Origin: Bacillus_BD oryzisoli_A | Lineage (GTDB): Bacteria > Bacillota > Bacilli > Bacillales > Cytobacillaceae | NCBI RefSeq assembly: GCF_043641075.1 | Contig: NZ_JBHZRC010000001.1 | Span: 186,001-250,000, forward strand | Length of the DNA: 64,000 nucleotides | Direction: 5' to 3' | Shown: piece after piece, positions 1 through 7,983 of the stretch | Numbering within the stretch: position 1 is the first letter of the stretch | Layout of the letters: every line of letters starts with the position of its first letter | The notes under the pieces: generated by a model | What the model saw: only the letters and a program-made list of their open reading frames with translations | Databases searched by the model: none | What the model was told of the DNA's origin: nothing | Program-made: the position numbers and the translations under genes

Positions 1-1176
1 ACATTTATTGATTTAGCTGGTGCAATTGGGACATTAAATGTCGGACACCGTCCAACAGGTGTTGTGGATGCTTTACATCATCAAATTGATCAGTATCTTC
101 ATACTTGTTTCCATGTGATGATGTATGAACCCTACATTCAATTGGCTGAAAAGCTAAATAACATAACACCGGGAGAACATAAAAAGAAGTCATTCTTTCT
201 TTCAAGTGGAGCAGAAGCAGTTGAAAATGCGGTAAAGATTGCCAGGAAATATACAGGACGAAAAGGAATTATTTCCTTTGAACGTGGCTTCCATGGCAGA
301 ACCTTTATGTCTATGTCGTTAACAAGTAAGGTAAAACCGTATAAATTTGAATTTGGTCCCTTTGCTCCAGAGACATATAAATGGCCATATCCTTATTATT
401 ACCACTCAACATTAAAGCCCCGTGAATTAGATGACCAACTCATTAAGCAGTTCCAGGCCTTTTTCCAAAGTGAAGTGGCTCCAGAAGAAGTTGCAGCCAT
501 TATAATGGAGCCTGTTCAGGGGGAAGGGGGATTTATCATTCCCTCAGCTTATTTTGTACAGCAGGTAAAAGCTATTTGTGAAAACTATAATATTTTGTTC
601 ATTGCAGATGAAATTCAAACAGGATTTGGCAGGACAGGGAAAATGTTTGCCATCGAGCACTTTGGCGTAATTCCGGATATTATCACAATGTCTAAATCAT
701 TGGGAGCAGGTATCCCAATAAGTGCAGTTACGGCTAGGGCAGAAATTATCGATGCACCGAATCCAGGTGAAATTGGCGGTACCTATGGTGGAAGTCCGCT
801 AGGCTGTGTAGCTGCACTTGAAGTGATAGAAACAATCAAGGAGAAGAATCTGCTGACAAGATCCGTTGAAATCGGAAACGCTTTCATGAAGCGGTTTGCC
901 CCATTGCAGACTAGTAATAAACAAATTGGTGAAGTTCGGCAGCTCGGTGCAATGTGTGCCATTGAATTTGTTAAGGACCCGATAACAAAGGAGCCCAATA
1001 AAGAGCTGGTTGGAGAAATTCTGGCAAAGGCACATCAAAAAGGCCTAATCATCATGAGTGCAGGCTTACATGGAAATATCATCCGGCTTCTTACTCCGCT
1101 CGTCATTACGGAAGAATTACTGGAAGAGGGCTTTGATGTTCTGGAAGAGACGATTATTGAATGCTGCAGCAATTAA
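1..1176 (+). CDS. gabT: Class III aminotransferase, GABA transaminase-like (5' end cut by window)
   Basis: This is a PLP-dependent class III aminotransferase, most like 4-aminobutyrate aminotransferase, which moves the omega-amino group of GABA to 2-oxoglutarate. The reading frame is open from base 1, so the N-terminus lies outside the window; the ATG at 64 is internal. The PLP-binding lysine is in MSKSLGAGIP (bases 694-696). IADEIQTGFGRTG and SSGAEAVENAVKIAR are typical family motifs. It sits beside beta-lysine and lysine catabolic genes, so an omega-amino acid substrate from that pathway is also possible. The family is certain; GABA versus a related omega-amino acid is not settled. Confidence 0.88.
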   Translation, partial: TFIDLAGAIGTLNVGHRPTGVVDALHHQIDQYLHTCFHVMMYEPYIQLAEKLNNITPGEHKKKSFFLSSGAEAVENAVKIARKYTGRKGIISFERGFHGRTFMSMSLTSKVKPYKFEFGPFAPETYKWPYPYYYHSTLKPRELDDQLIKQFQAFFQSEVAPEEVAAIIMEPVQGEGGFIIPSAYFVQQVKAICENYNILFIADEIQTGFGRTGKMFAIEHFGVIPDIITMSKSLGAGIPISAVTARAEIIDAPNPGEIGGTYGGSPLGCVAALEVIETIKEKNLLTRSVEIGNAFMKRFAPLQTSNKQIGEVRQLGAMCAIEFVKDPITKEPNKELVGEILAKAHQKGLIIMSAGLHGNIIRLLTPLVITEELLEEGFDVLEETIIECCSN

Positions 1177-1272
1177 CCGGCAGAAAATAGTTTATATTCG
1201 AATTTTCCACCTTATCTTCGACAAAAGTCAGCATCTATTATAAACTGAAGGTGATTAAGGAATGGGAATACC

Positions 1273-1306
1273 ACTGACTTCAGGTGTATAGAAGTCAGTT
1301 TTTTTA
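1273..1306 (+). terminator. Rho-independent terminator after the aminotransferase gene
   Basis: Nine-base perfect stem (ACTGACTTC / GAAGTCAGT) with a 9-nt loop followed by a run of T. It separates the aminotransferase gene from ablB. Confidence 0.85.
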
Positions 1307-1325
1307 ATCTTAGAAAGGAAGTAAT

Positions 1326-2180
1326 ATGATGGAAGAAGCATATATGCAGAAAATAACAAATGAGCATTACGATATGGATGTTTTCATTGATCCATATAAT
1401 AAACGCCTGCGTATTGAAGATTATCGTGGAGACCTTCATAAAATAATCGATAAAGCGTTAGATATATCTACACATTACAACGCTGAAAAACTGATTTTTA
1501 TATGCAGAAGAGAGCATTTTTCCATTTTGATTGAACGGGCATTTCAATGTGAGGCTATGATTGATTACTTTTATCGCGGTTCAGCGGCATACTATTTTAC
1601 AAAATATTTTTCAATCGATCGTAAAAAAAGTGACGATTGGCTGGTGGAGGACGGGATTATTAACAATGTTAGTAAACTCGCGCGCAATAAGATGAAGCAG
1701 CCTATCCCATCAGGCTATGAACTTAGAAAAATAGTGGAGAATGATGCAGAGCAGCTTGCCAAGCTATATCAAGAAGTGTTCCGGGTTTATCCAACTCCGC
1801 TCCATGAACCAGAATATATCAAGAAATCAATCAAAAAAGGAACGATCTATTACGGTTTCTTTCGAGACGGATCCATCGTAAGCGCTGCATCTGCAGAAGT
1901 AAATACTCACTATAATAATGCGGAGCTTACTGATTGTGCAACAGTACCACATTACCGTAAATTTGGCTTTATGAAATTTTTATTAGAAAAGTTAGAAGAG
2001 GAATTAAGAAAGCAAGGTGTTTTCTGTACTTATTCAATTGCTCGGGCCCAATCATTCGGGATGAATGCAGCATTATATCAGCTAGGCTATTCCTATCGGG
2101 GAAGGTTACTGAATAACTGTTATATTTTTGAAAATCTTGAAAACATGAATATGTGGGTTAAAGATCTTTCTAAAGGTTAA
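1326..2180 (+). CDS. ablB: Beta-lysine N6-acetyltransferase (AblB/YodP family)
   Basis: GNAT-type acetyltransferase that acetylates the epsilon-amino group of beta-lysine, the product of the lysine 2,3-aminomutase encoded by kamA nearby. The GNAT fold is in the C-terminal half (about residues 135-280), with acetyl-CoA-binding signals around TVPHYRKFGFMKFLLEKLEEE. The N-terminal half is typical of AblB. Length 284 aa is normal for the family. RBS AAAGGAA precedes two adjacent ATGs (1326 and 1329). In B. subtilis yodP lies directly after kamA; here the two are split by the sigma-54 activator gene. Confidence 0.9.
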   Translation: MMEEAYMQKITNEHYDMDVFIDPYNKRLRIEDYRGDLHKIIDKALDISTHYNAEKLIFICRREHFSILIERAFQCEAMIDYFYRGSAAYYFTKYFSIDRKKSDDWLVEDGIINNVSKLARNKMKQPIPSGYELRKIVENDAEQLAKLYQEVFRVYPTPLHEPEYIKKSIKKGTIYYGFFRDGSIVSAASAEVNTHYNNAELTDCATVPHYRKFGFMKFLLEKLEEELRKQGVFCTYSIARAQSFGMNAALYQLGYSYRGRLLNNCYIFENLENMNMWVKDLSKG

Positions 2181-2213
2181 TCGTTTCGTTCTTATCAACT
2201 TGAAGATGCTTAA

Positions 2214-2244
2214 TTTTCGGCATCCTTTTGGCAAATTTTCGGCA
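2214..2244 (+). promoter_or_regulatory. Three phased TTTTNGGCA boxes upstream of the sigma-54 activator
   Basis: TTTTCGGCA (2214-2222), TTTTGGCA (2226-2233) and TTTTCGGCA (2236-2244) are direct repeats whose GGCA cores lie exactly 11 bp apart, so they face one side of the helix. The reverse complement (TGCCGAAAA) resembles the palindrome at 3707-3722 before kamA. I infer binding sites for the activator encoded just downstream. Confidence 0.5.
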
Positions 2245-2281
2245 TTAGCACATATGCTAGTAATGAGGGCGGTGAGATTAT

Positions 2282-3673
2282 TTGATAAAGGAAAATACGA
2301 TTTCAAAGGAAATACTAACAGCTATTTTACATGGAATTGATGAAGGAATCCATGCTGTTAATTTAGCAGGTGAAACGATTTTTTATAATAATATTGCAGC
2401 AGCACATGACGGATTAACAGTTGAGGAAGTCATTGGAAAATCGATTTTAGAGGTATTTCCGTCGCTGACAAGGCATTCAAGCACTCTCTTAAAGGTGATG
2501 TTTACGAAAATGCCCATCTATAATCAGCCGCAAAGCTATGTAAATCTTCATGGTAAAAAAATCGAAACCATTAATACGACACTGCCTATTTCAATCGGCG
2601 GGGAGCTTGTTGGTGCCGTTGAAATTGCAAAGGATTATTCCCGTTTGAAAATGATGTCTGAAATGCTTCTTGATTTACAGCATAAGATCCACTATAAAAA
2701 GGAAAACAAAACCATTTCAAAGGGGAAAGTATCCTATCGTTTTACGAGTTTGAAGAGCAGGAATCCCGAGTTTATTGGAATCATAAAGGAAGGTGAAAAG
2801 TTAGCGAAATCACATTCACCCATTCTAATTTATGGTGAAAGCGGGACTGGAAAGGAGCTTTTTGTACATGGAGTCCATCAAGCCTCGCTAAGATCGAGCG
2901 GTCCCTTTATTGTCCAAAATTGTGCTGCGATTCCGGAAGCGCTGCTAGAAAGTCTGTTGTTTGGAACCTCTAAAGGGAGCTATACAGGTGCCGTTGAAAG
3001 AGCAGGTTTATTTGAATTGGCTGACGGAGGTACCTTGTTTCTTGACGAAATTCATGCCATGCCGATAGAACTACAGGCAAAGCTGTTACGAGTTCTTGAA
3101 GATGGTATCATACGAAGGATTGGAAGTACAAAGGTTCATTATGTGGATGTCAGGGTTGTTGCGGCAATGAATATTCCGCCGCTTGAGGCGCTTGAAATGC
3201 AAAAACTGCGTCCGGACCTGTTTTATCGCTTGAATGTATTGATGTTCCGACTGCCTCCACTTCGAGAACGAAAAGAGGATATTCCCTATTTAACTAACCA
3301 TTTCATATCTATTTATAATGATGATATGCAAAAAAACATTACTGAAGTTGACCGTTCAGTAAGTAGCTTATTTTTATCCTATCCATGGCCTGGAAATGTA
3401 CGCGAGCTTAAACACGCTGTCGAGTATATGATGAATGTATGTGAAGGAAATGTTCTGACTGATAAAGAACTGCCGATTATGCTGAAACAGAAAAAGAAAG
3501 ATGAGAGTGTGACAGAGATCGACCAGTTTTCACTAAGGGAAAATCTTGACCGTTTTGAAAAAAATCTGATTGCAAAGGCTATGTTGCGCTGTGAAGGGAA
3601 CATTCAGCAAGCGGCAAAACTTCTTTGTATTCCACGTCAAACTCTACAGTATAAATTGAAAAAGAAGATGTAA
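2282..3673 (+). CDS. Sigma-54-dependent transcriptional activator (KamR/RocR type)
   Basis: Enhancer-binding protein: an N-terminal PAS domain (about residues 8-115) senses a signal, a central AAA+ domain remodels sigma-54 RNA polymerase, and a C-terminal Fis-type helix-turn-helix (about 430-463) binds DNA. Walker A is GESGTGKE and Walker B is GGTLFLDE. The sigma-54 contact loop reads GSYTGA rather than the usual GAFTGA. TTG start at 2282 with GAGGGCGGTG as ribosome binding site. It lies between ablB and kamA, and kamA has a sigma-54 promoter, so it probably activates lysine catabolism, as in the kam locus of B. thuringiensis. The ligand is unknown. Confidence 0.9.
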   Translation: MIKENTISKEILTAILHGIDEGIHAVNLAGETIFYNNIAAAHDGLTVEEVIGKSILEVFPSLTRHSSTLLKVMFTKMPIYNQPQSYVNLHGKKIETINTTLPISIGGELVGAVEIAKDYSRLKMMSEMLLDLQHKIHYKKENKTISKGKVSYRFTSLKSRNPEFIGIIKEGEKLAKSHSPILIYGESGTGKELFVHGVHQASLRSSGPFIVQNCAAIPEALLESLLFGTSKGSYTGAVERAGLFELADGGTLFLDEIHAMPIELQAKLLRVLEDGIIRRIGSTKVHYVDVRVVAAMNIPPLEALEMQKLRPDLFYRLNVLMFRLPPLRERKEDIPYLTNHFISIYNDDMQKNITEVDRSVSSLFLSYPWPGNVRELKHAVEYMMNVCEGNVLTDKELPIMLKQKKKDESVTEIDQFSLRENLDRFEKNLIAKAMLRCEGNIQQAAKLLCIPRQTLQYKLKKKM

Positions 3674-3706
3674 GAGTCTAGAAATGATCCTTCCTTAAAA
3701 ATGAAC

Positions 3707-3722
3707 TGCCGAATAATTGGCA
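3707..3722 (+). promoter_or_regulatory. Palindrome upstream of kamA, candidate activator site
   Basis: TGCCGAATAATTGGCA is a near-perfect 16-bp palindrome about 60-80 bp before the -24/-12 promoter, a usual distance for a sigma-54 upstream activating sequence. A further CCGAATA lies at 3759-3765. It shares the TGCCGAA core with the boxes before the activator gene. Confidence 0.5.
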
Positions 3723-3782
3723 TCTGATTGTAAAGAAAACCTCTAAACGTATGAATAACCGAATAGTCTCCTCATTTTAGCA

Positions 3783-3800
3783 TTGGCATAAAACTTGCAT
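3783..3800 (+). promoter_or_regulatory. Sigma-54 (-24/-12) promoter of kamA
   Basis: TTGGCATAAAACTTGCAT matches the sigma-54 consensus: GG at 3785-3786 and GC at 3797-3798 are separated by exactly 10 bp. The kamA start is about 50 bp downstream and the activator gene is immediately upstream. Confidence 0.85.
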
Positions 3801-3851
3801 ATAAATAGTGTAAGACTGTTTTATGTGCAATAGTTATGAGGAGGAATTAAC

Positions 3852-5261
3852 TTGAAACCGTTTTTATATAAACCGGACCGACACTGGAAGGATATTGAGC
3901 TATGGAAGGATGTCACAGAAGAGCAGTGGAATGACTGGATCTGGCAGTTAACAAACACCATCCGTACACTTGAAGACTTAAAAAAGGTCATTAATCTAAC
4001 TCCAGATGAAGAAGAAGGAGTTCGAATCTCCACAAAAACCATACCATTAAATATTACCCCATACTATGCTTCACTTATGAATCCAGATGATCACAGATGT
4101 CCTATCCGCATGCAATCAGTACCCGTTTCGAAGGAAATTCATAAAACAAAATATGATTTAGAGGACCCGCTTTATGAAGATGAGGATTCTCCTGTCCCAG
4201 GCTTAACGCATCGATATCCTGACCGTGTATTGTTTTTAGTAACGAATCAATGCTCGATGTACTGCCGTTATTGTACGCGCCGCCGCTTTTCGGGGCAGAT
4301 TGGTATGGGAGTTCCAAAAAAACAGCTGGATGCAGCAATTGAGTATATCCGTTCAACACCAGTAGTTCGTGATGTCCTTATTTCCGGTGGTGATGGACTT
4401 TTAATAAATGATCAAATTCTAGAGTATATTTTAAAAAATCTACGTGCGATTGATCATGTTGAAATCATCAGAATCGGTACAAGAGCACCAGTTGTATTTC
4501 CACAGAGAATTACAGAGAATTTATGTCAAATTTTAAAAAAATATCACCCGGTTTGGTTAAATACTCATTTTAATACCTCAATTGAAATTACAGAGGATTC
4601 AAAGCGGGCATGCGAAATGCTTGCGAATGCAGGTGTACCAGTTGGTAATCAGTCTGTTATCCTTGCTGGCATTAACGATAGCGTACCGATTATGAAAAAA
4701 TTAATGCATGATCTCGTGAAAATACGAGTCAGACCATATTATATTTATCAATGTGATTTATCGGAAGGAATCAGCCACTTCCGTGCTCCTGTATCAAAAG
4801 GACTTGAAATTATTGAAGGTTTGAGGGGTCATACAAGCGGCTATGCCGTTCCGTCGTTTGTTGTCGATGCTCCTGGCGGGGGAGGGAAAATTACATTGCA
4901 GCCGAATTATTTGATATCCCAAAGCAGTGATAAAGTAGTTTTGCGAAACTACGAAGGAGTCATAACGACATATCCAGAACCGGAGAATTACATTCCGGGC
5001 CGGGCCGAGGATTATTTTAAAAAGATTTATCCAGATATGGAGGAGAAACGCTCAAGTACAGGAATTTCTTCCTTATTGAACGAACAGCAATTTAATCTGA
5101 TCCCAGAGGGTCTTACACGTATAAATCGCCGAAAGGAGTATGCGCAGAATCCAAATCATCAAACATTGAAGGATAAACGAGAAAAACGGGATGAATTAAA
5201 AGAAAAGAAGTTTCAAGCCCAACAAAAGAAGAGTACACCGAAGGAAAAGGAGGATGAGTAG
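3852..5261 (+). CDS. kamA: L-lysine 2,3-aminomutase
   Basis: Radical SAM, PLP-dependent enzyme that converts L-lysine to L-beta-lysine. The radical SAM cluster motif is CSMYCRYC (CxxxCxxC). Conserved family stretches include SGGDGLL and the C-terminal half with VVDAPGGGGKI. The TTG start at 3852 is chosen for its GAGGAGG ribosome binding site. The last 70 residues are highly charged and lysine-rich (KREKRDELKEKK). Downstream yokU starts one base after its stop. Transcription is likely from the sigma-54 promoter just upstream. Length 469 aa is in the family range. Confidence 0.95.
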   Translation: MKPFLYKPDRHWKDIELWKDVTEEQWNDWIWQLTNTIRTLEDLKKVINLTPDEEEGVRISTKTIPLNITPYYASLMNPDDHRCPIRMQSVPVSKEIHKTKYDLEDPLYEDEDSPVPGLTHRYPDRVLFLVTNQCSMYCRYCTRRRFSGQIGMGVPKKQLDAAIEYIRSTPVVRDVLISGGDGLLINDQILEYILKNLRAIDHVEIIRIGTRAPVVFPQRITENLCQILKKYHPVWLNTHFNTSIEITEDSKRACEMLANAGVPVGNQSVILAGINDSVPIMKKLMHDLVKIRVRPYYIYQCDLSEGISHFRAPVSKGLEIIEGLRGHTSGYAVPSFVVDAPGGGGKITLQPNYLISQSSDKVVLRNYEGVITTYPEPENYIPGRAEDYFKKIYPDMEEKRSSTGISSLLNEQQFNLIPEGLTRINRRKEYAQNPNHQTLKDKREKRDELKEKKFQAQQKKSTPKEKEDE

Positions 5262-5262
5262 C

Positions 5263-5538
5263 ATGGAAATCTGTCCATGGTGCGAGGTGGGAAAGCTTTC
5301 ATCGGTAGCTGATACGGTGTATTGGGAATTACCTGATGGAACAAGGGCTGTTGAAATTAATGAAACACCATCCTTCTATTGTGATAATTGCCGGGCATTA
5401 TTCCAAAGTGATGAGATTGTAAGAGATATTGAGGATCAGTTGTTTTTAATTGATACAAAGCAGTTAGGGAGGCATACTACATTTGATGAGCTAATGAAGA
5501 TGAAAAGGTTATTGAAGCGGAATTATTTTGATTTTTGA
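5263..5538 (+). CDS. yokU: YokU family zinc-finger protein
   Basis: Small protein of 91 aa with two Cys-x2-Cys knuckles (CPWC near residue 4, YCDNC near 43), an YgiT-type zinc finger like that in MqsA-type proteins. In Bacillus it is linked to the kamA locus. The ATG at 5263 is chosen over the one at 5254 because GGAGG (5249-5253) leaves no space for the latter and 9 nt for the former. It is translationally close to kamA and probably co-transcribed. Its biochemical role is unknown; a regulatory function would fit the fold. Confidence 0.85.
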   Translation: MEICPWCEVGKLSSVADTVYWELPDGTRAVEINETPSFYCDNCRALFQSDEIVRDIEDQLFLIDTKQLGRHTTFDELMKMKRLLKRNYFDF

Positions 5539-5579
5539 ACGAAAGAAGGACTGAACAAATTCAGTCCTTCTTTTCGTTC
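5537..5579 (+). terminator. Terminator of the kamA-yokU unit
   Basis: Long stem GAACGAAAGAAGGACTGAA paired with TTCAGTCCTTCTTTTCGTTC across a short loop. The right arm is itself T-rich. It begins at the yokU stop codon. Confidence 0.85.
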
Positions 5580-5694
5580 TAGCTCCAGCGCTTTTCTTGT
5601 GTTCACATATTTTTCATATTTATTTCACAAAGGCCATTCTTTCGGTCTTTATAATAAGAATGGGATTGTTTTTCGAATACTGGGAGGAATTAGA

Positions 5695-5886
5695 ATGAAA
5701 TTAGCTTTAATGATTTTACTTGCCTTAGCCATGTTTGTTTTATTTTTTTGCGGATATTTTGCAGGGGTGATTAAAGAAAAGTACGGCAAAAATTGGCTTC
5801 AAGCCGTACCAATTACGGTTGCCATCTTAATGTTTAATGTTATTTGGGCCTTAACTGAATTAGCTAAGACAGAACGGTGGCAATAA
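5695..5886 (+). CDS. Small two-helix membrane protein
   Basis: Predicted 63-residue protein of unknown function. It has two hydrophobic segments (about residues 3-23 and 37-53) joined by a short basic loop (KEKYGKNW), with a charged C-terminus. The longer open frame from 5599 has no ribosome binding site; the ATG at 5695 follows GGGAGGAATTAG. It stands alone between two terminators, so it has its own promoter. I recognise no family. Confidence 0.7.
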   Translation: MKLALMILLALAMFVLFFCGYFAGVIKEKYGKNWLQAVPITVAILMFNVIWALTELAKTERWQ

Positions 5887-5906
5887 AAAAATAGTGAACA
5901 GGAAAG

Positions 5907-5935
5907 CCCGGAAACATCTCCGGGTTATTTTTTTC
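5907..5935 (+). terminator. Terminator after the small membrane protein gene
   Basis: Stem CCCGGA / TCCGGG with a 6-nt loop, followed by TTATTTTTTT. Confidence 0.8.
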
Positions 5936-6028
5936 TACAAATAAATATTGCAAACTAGTGGACGGATTGATTCTTTTTCCTTTATAGTAGGAACAATTAA
6001 TGATAATGGAAAGGAGTTTTTTTTATCT

Positions 6029-6250
6029 ATGGCCAAGTCCTTTTATCATTTTTTGATGAGATACCGCCATCCTGAACCAAAAGATGAAATCAGTTTATTT
6101 GCTAACCATGCTTATCAAGATCATAGTTTTCCAAAGACTGATAAGAGCTACCATCAACTAAGCTCATATTTAGAATTAAATGGATCTTATTTATCAAGTA
6201 TGAGGGTGTTTGATGATGCCTGGGAGTTATACAAAATTCATGAATCTTAG
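6029..6250 (+). CDS. yozE: YozE family protein (SAM-like fold)
   Basis: Protein of 73 aa closely matching the YozE/UPF0346 family of Firmicutes: KSFYHFLMRYRHPEPKD at the N-terminus and SSYLELNGSYL in the middle are its hallmarks. The fold is a sterile-alpha-motif-like helical bundle; cellular function is not established. The ATG at 6029 follows AAGGAG (6011-6016); the longer upstream frame does not look like coding sequence. Its place after kamA-yokU matches the B. subtilis gene order as I recall it. Confidence 0.9.
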   Translation: MAKSFYHFLMRYRHPEPKDEISLFANHAYQDHSFPKTDKSYHQLSSYLELNGSYLSSMRVFDDAWELYKIHES

Positions 6251-6368
6251 TTTAGGATAGTTGTTTGAATGAATGAAATTAAGTGATTATGATTATTTCC
6301 ATATCGACTGCTCATGCATATACTATGTTAACTACCTTAAACGGCTTGACCATGAGGAGAGGGATGAT

Positions 6369-7052
6369 ATGGGAAGAAGAAGAAAATCAAAGTTCCAAAT
6401 TGACGATACAGTCGTAATAACAATATATGGAACAGTGGGTAAAGTGACAAATGTCCTATGGCTTGATGGTACTTACGTATATGAGGTTAATAAAAGTGAG
6501 GAATTGTATAAAGAATCAAGCCTGCAATTATTATCAGAGTATGATGGTGAGATTTATGAGAAAGAACATATTGATATTGAATATAAATTTTTTATCGGTG
6601 ATATTGTTCAAGTAAAAGGCCAAGGATATGATTTGTATAAAGTGGTTGGTTTCCGAACGGAAATTTGGCGTTACAAGGATAGCTCTTGGGAAGATATTAT
6701 CTATGAATTAGCGCGTATAAGTGATGGTGAGTGGCTTGAAGCAGGCGAAGCTGACTTAACATTGCTGGCGGATGAAGAAAATGCCGAGGCGTTTCTTCAG
6801 AAGCTCGGACTCCTATATTTTATTAAAAATCAAAATGGCCAGCAGGTGAAAGAAGCATCGATCTTACTTGAAAATAAGGAACCAGCTTCTGATGAAGAGA
6901 AGCGGATGGAACAGATTAATCGCTTACTTGATATTTATAATGATTACCGTTTTTTATATGACTGGTTTAAGGATGAAGAGTATGTCCAAATTATGCGTGC
7001 AGCCATCTTGGAATTAAAAAAGTTAACGGTTGACGATAAAAAAACATCTTAA
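6369..7052 (+). CDS. Uncharacterised protein, positional match to YodN
   Basis: Predicted 227-aa soluble protein. The N-terminal half (about residues 8-130) has beta-rich segments with two similar stretches, FQIDDTVVITIYGTVGKV and FFIGDIVQVKGQGYDLYKV, which look like repeated SH3-like barrels. The C-terminal third is helical and charged. ATG 6369 is preferred because GAGGAGAGGG lies just before it; upstream in-frame codons lack a binding site. Position between yozE and yozD suggests the yodN locus, but I cannot confirm homology. Function unknown. Confidence 0.7.
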   Translation: MGRRRKSKFQIDDTVVITIYGTVGKVTNVLWLDGTYVYEVNKSEELYKESSLQLLSEYDGEIYEKEHIDIEYKFFIGDIVQVKGQGYDLYKVVGFRTEIWRYKDSSWEDIIYELARISDGEWLEAGEADLTLLADEENAEAFLQKLGLLYFIKNQNGQQVKEASILLENKEPASDEEKRMEQINRLLDIYNDYRFLYDWFKDEEYVQIMRAAILELKKLTVDDKKTS

Positions 7053-7064
7053 TCCTATTTAGCG

Positions 7065-7235
7065 TTAAGGAAGCTTACCAAATGATGTCAGCACATAAAT
7101 AAGAAATGGGATACCTAGCAGCATGGCCAGCTGAAAGCCTGTTTGAAGTACTCTGTTAAAAAATGTAAGCGTCATACTCTCTTCGTTATTCACATCTTCT
7201 TTTATGAACTCAATCATTTGGGCAATCTTCACCAT
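7065..7235 (-). CDS. Small single-pass membrane protein
   Basis: Predicted protein of 56 aa, antisense to its neighbours. Residues 1-30 are charged and amphipathic (EFIKEDVNNEES), followed by one hydrophobic helix (about 33-52, LAMLLGIPFLIYVL). The ribosome binding site GAGGGGG is well placed before ATG 7235. It converges with the gene ending at 7052 and faces away from yozD. No recognised family; the binding site and clean frame are the support. Confidence 0.6.
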   Translation of the reverse strand: MVKIAQMIEFIKEDVNNEESMTLTFFNRVLQTGFQLAMLLGIPFLIYVLTSFGKLP

Positions 7236-7380
7236 AATTCCCCCTCAAAAATTGATTTTCCGTATTACAAATGTATGCTTGTCCTCATGAAAAATGACTG
7301 ATCACTTTTCATGAAATATATCTCTTTTCGGTATAACCAGACTCATAGGTTCATATATTTTTTATAAAGGGGGCGACGCT

Positions 7381-7554
7381 GTGAAAGAAATTGAGGTCAT
7401 AATAGATACGGATGAAATTGCTGAGTTTTTCTATCAAGAATTATTGAAAAGAGGCTATGTTCCTTCAGAAGAAGAATTAGATGACCTCGCGGACATCACT
7501 TTTGATTATCTGCTAGAAAAATGCATTATAGATGAAGAAATAAATGATGATTAA
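7381..7554 (+). CDS. yozD: YozD family protein
   Basis: Acidic protein of 57 aa that matches the YozD family: the stretches IDTDEIAEFFYQELLKRGY and DITFDYLLEKC are its characteristic core. Function unknown. GTG start at 7381 with AAAGGGGG as ribosome binding site. It lies in the yod/yoz block shared with B. subtilis and is followed by its own terminator. Confidence 0.85.
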   Translation: MKEIEVIIDTDEIAEFFYQELLKRGYVPSEEELDDLADITFDYLLEKCIIDEEINDD

Positions 7555-7651
7555 AAAATATGGAGAATGAACGAAACCAAAAAGATCCGATCCATCAGGT
7601 CAACGGGACTTTTATTAGGTTTTTTGAATAACATGAAAATAGATAAAGGAC

Positions 7652-7688
7652 AAAAATGACGAGCAATTGTTTCGTCATTTTTGTTCTT
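7652..7688 (+). terminator. Terminator after yozD
   Basis: Perfect stem AAAAATGACGA / TCGTCATTTTT with a 9-nt loop and further T residues downstream. A 23-codon open frame lies between yozD and this hairpin but lacks a convincing start site. Confidence 0.8.
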
Positions 7689-7762
7689 TTTTCATGAATC
7701 GTTGAAACTTAATTTATGCTTGAATCGTATAGTAGACAGAAGATTTTTAAGGAGGAAACAAC

Positions 7763-7942
7763 ATGTTAAAAAAAATACTGAAATCGCTCTTGAATCAGTC
7801 ATCGCACCGAAAGTACAGCAGTTCAAGTAATGCGTATAGACGCCATAGTCATCATCGCCACTCACATATGGGACATGGATATTATAAAAAAAGCCGTAAA
7901 AGCAGTTTTTTCTCGAGCAGGAGCAGTTTTTTTAGCAGTTAA
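7763..7942 (+). CDS. Tiny His/Ser/Arg/Lys-rich basic protein
   Basis: Predicted protein of 59 aa with an unusual composition: almost only Ser, His, Lys, Arg, Tyr and Phe after residue 12 (for example YRRHSHHRHSHMGHGYYKK), ending in a duplicated SSFFSS / RSSFFSS motif. A strong AAGGAGG ribosome binding site precedes ATG 7763. The kinase gene starts 41 bp after its stop, so the two are likely co-transcribed. I recognise no family. Low complexity, many serines and the adjacent kinase suggest a phosphorylation substrate, or a nucleic-acid, metal or coat-binding role; these are inferences. Confidence 0.65.
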   Translation: MLKKILKSLLNQSSHRKYSSSSNAYRRHSHHRHSHMGHGYYKKSRKSSFFSSRSSFFSS

Positions 7943-7983
7943 TAATAAATAAGCTACGGCACGAGATAAAGGAAGAGTCATTC

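Noticed and set aside
2226..2245. GG-N10-GC match suggesting a second sigma-54 promoter before the activator gene
   Set aside because: The -12 half (CGGC) is poor and the match is explained by the phased TTTTNGGCA repeats.
5578..5594. TCTAGCTCCAGCGC word resembling a dispersed Bacillus repeat
   Set aside because: Only a short fragment next to a terminator; no second copy noticed in the window, so it cannot be supported as a repeat.
7560..7634. 23-codon frame between yozD and its terminator
   Set aside because: Weak start context and no similarity; probably untranslated 3' sequence.
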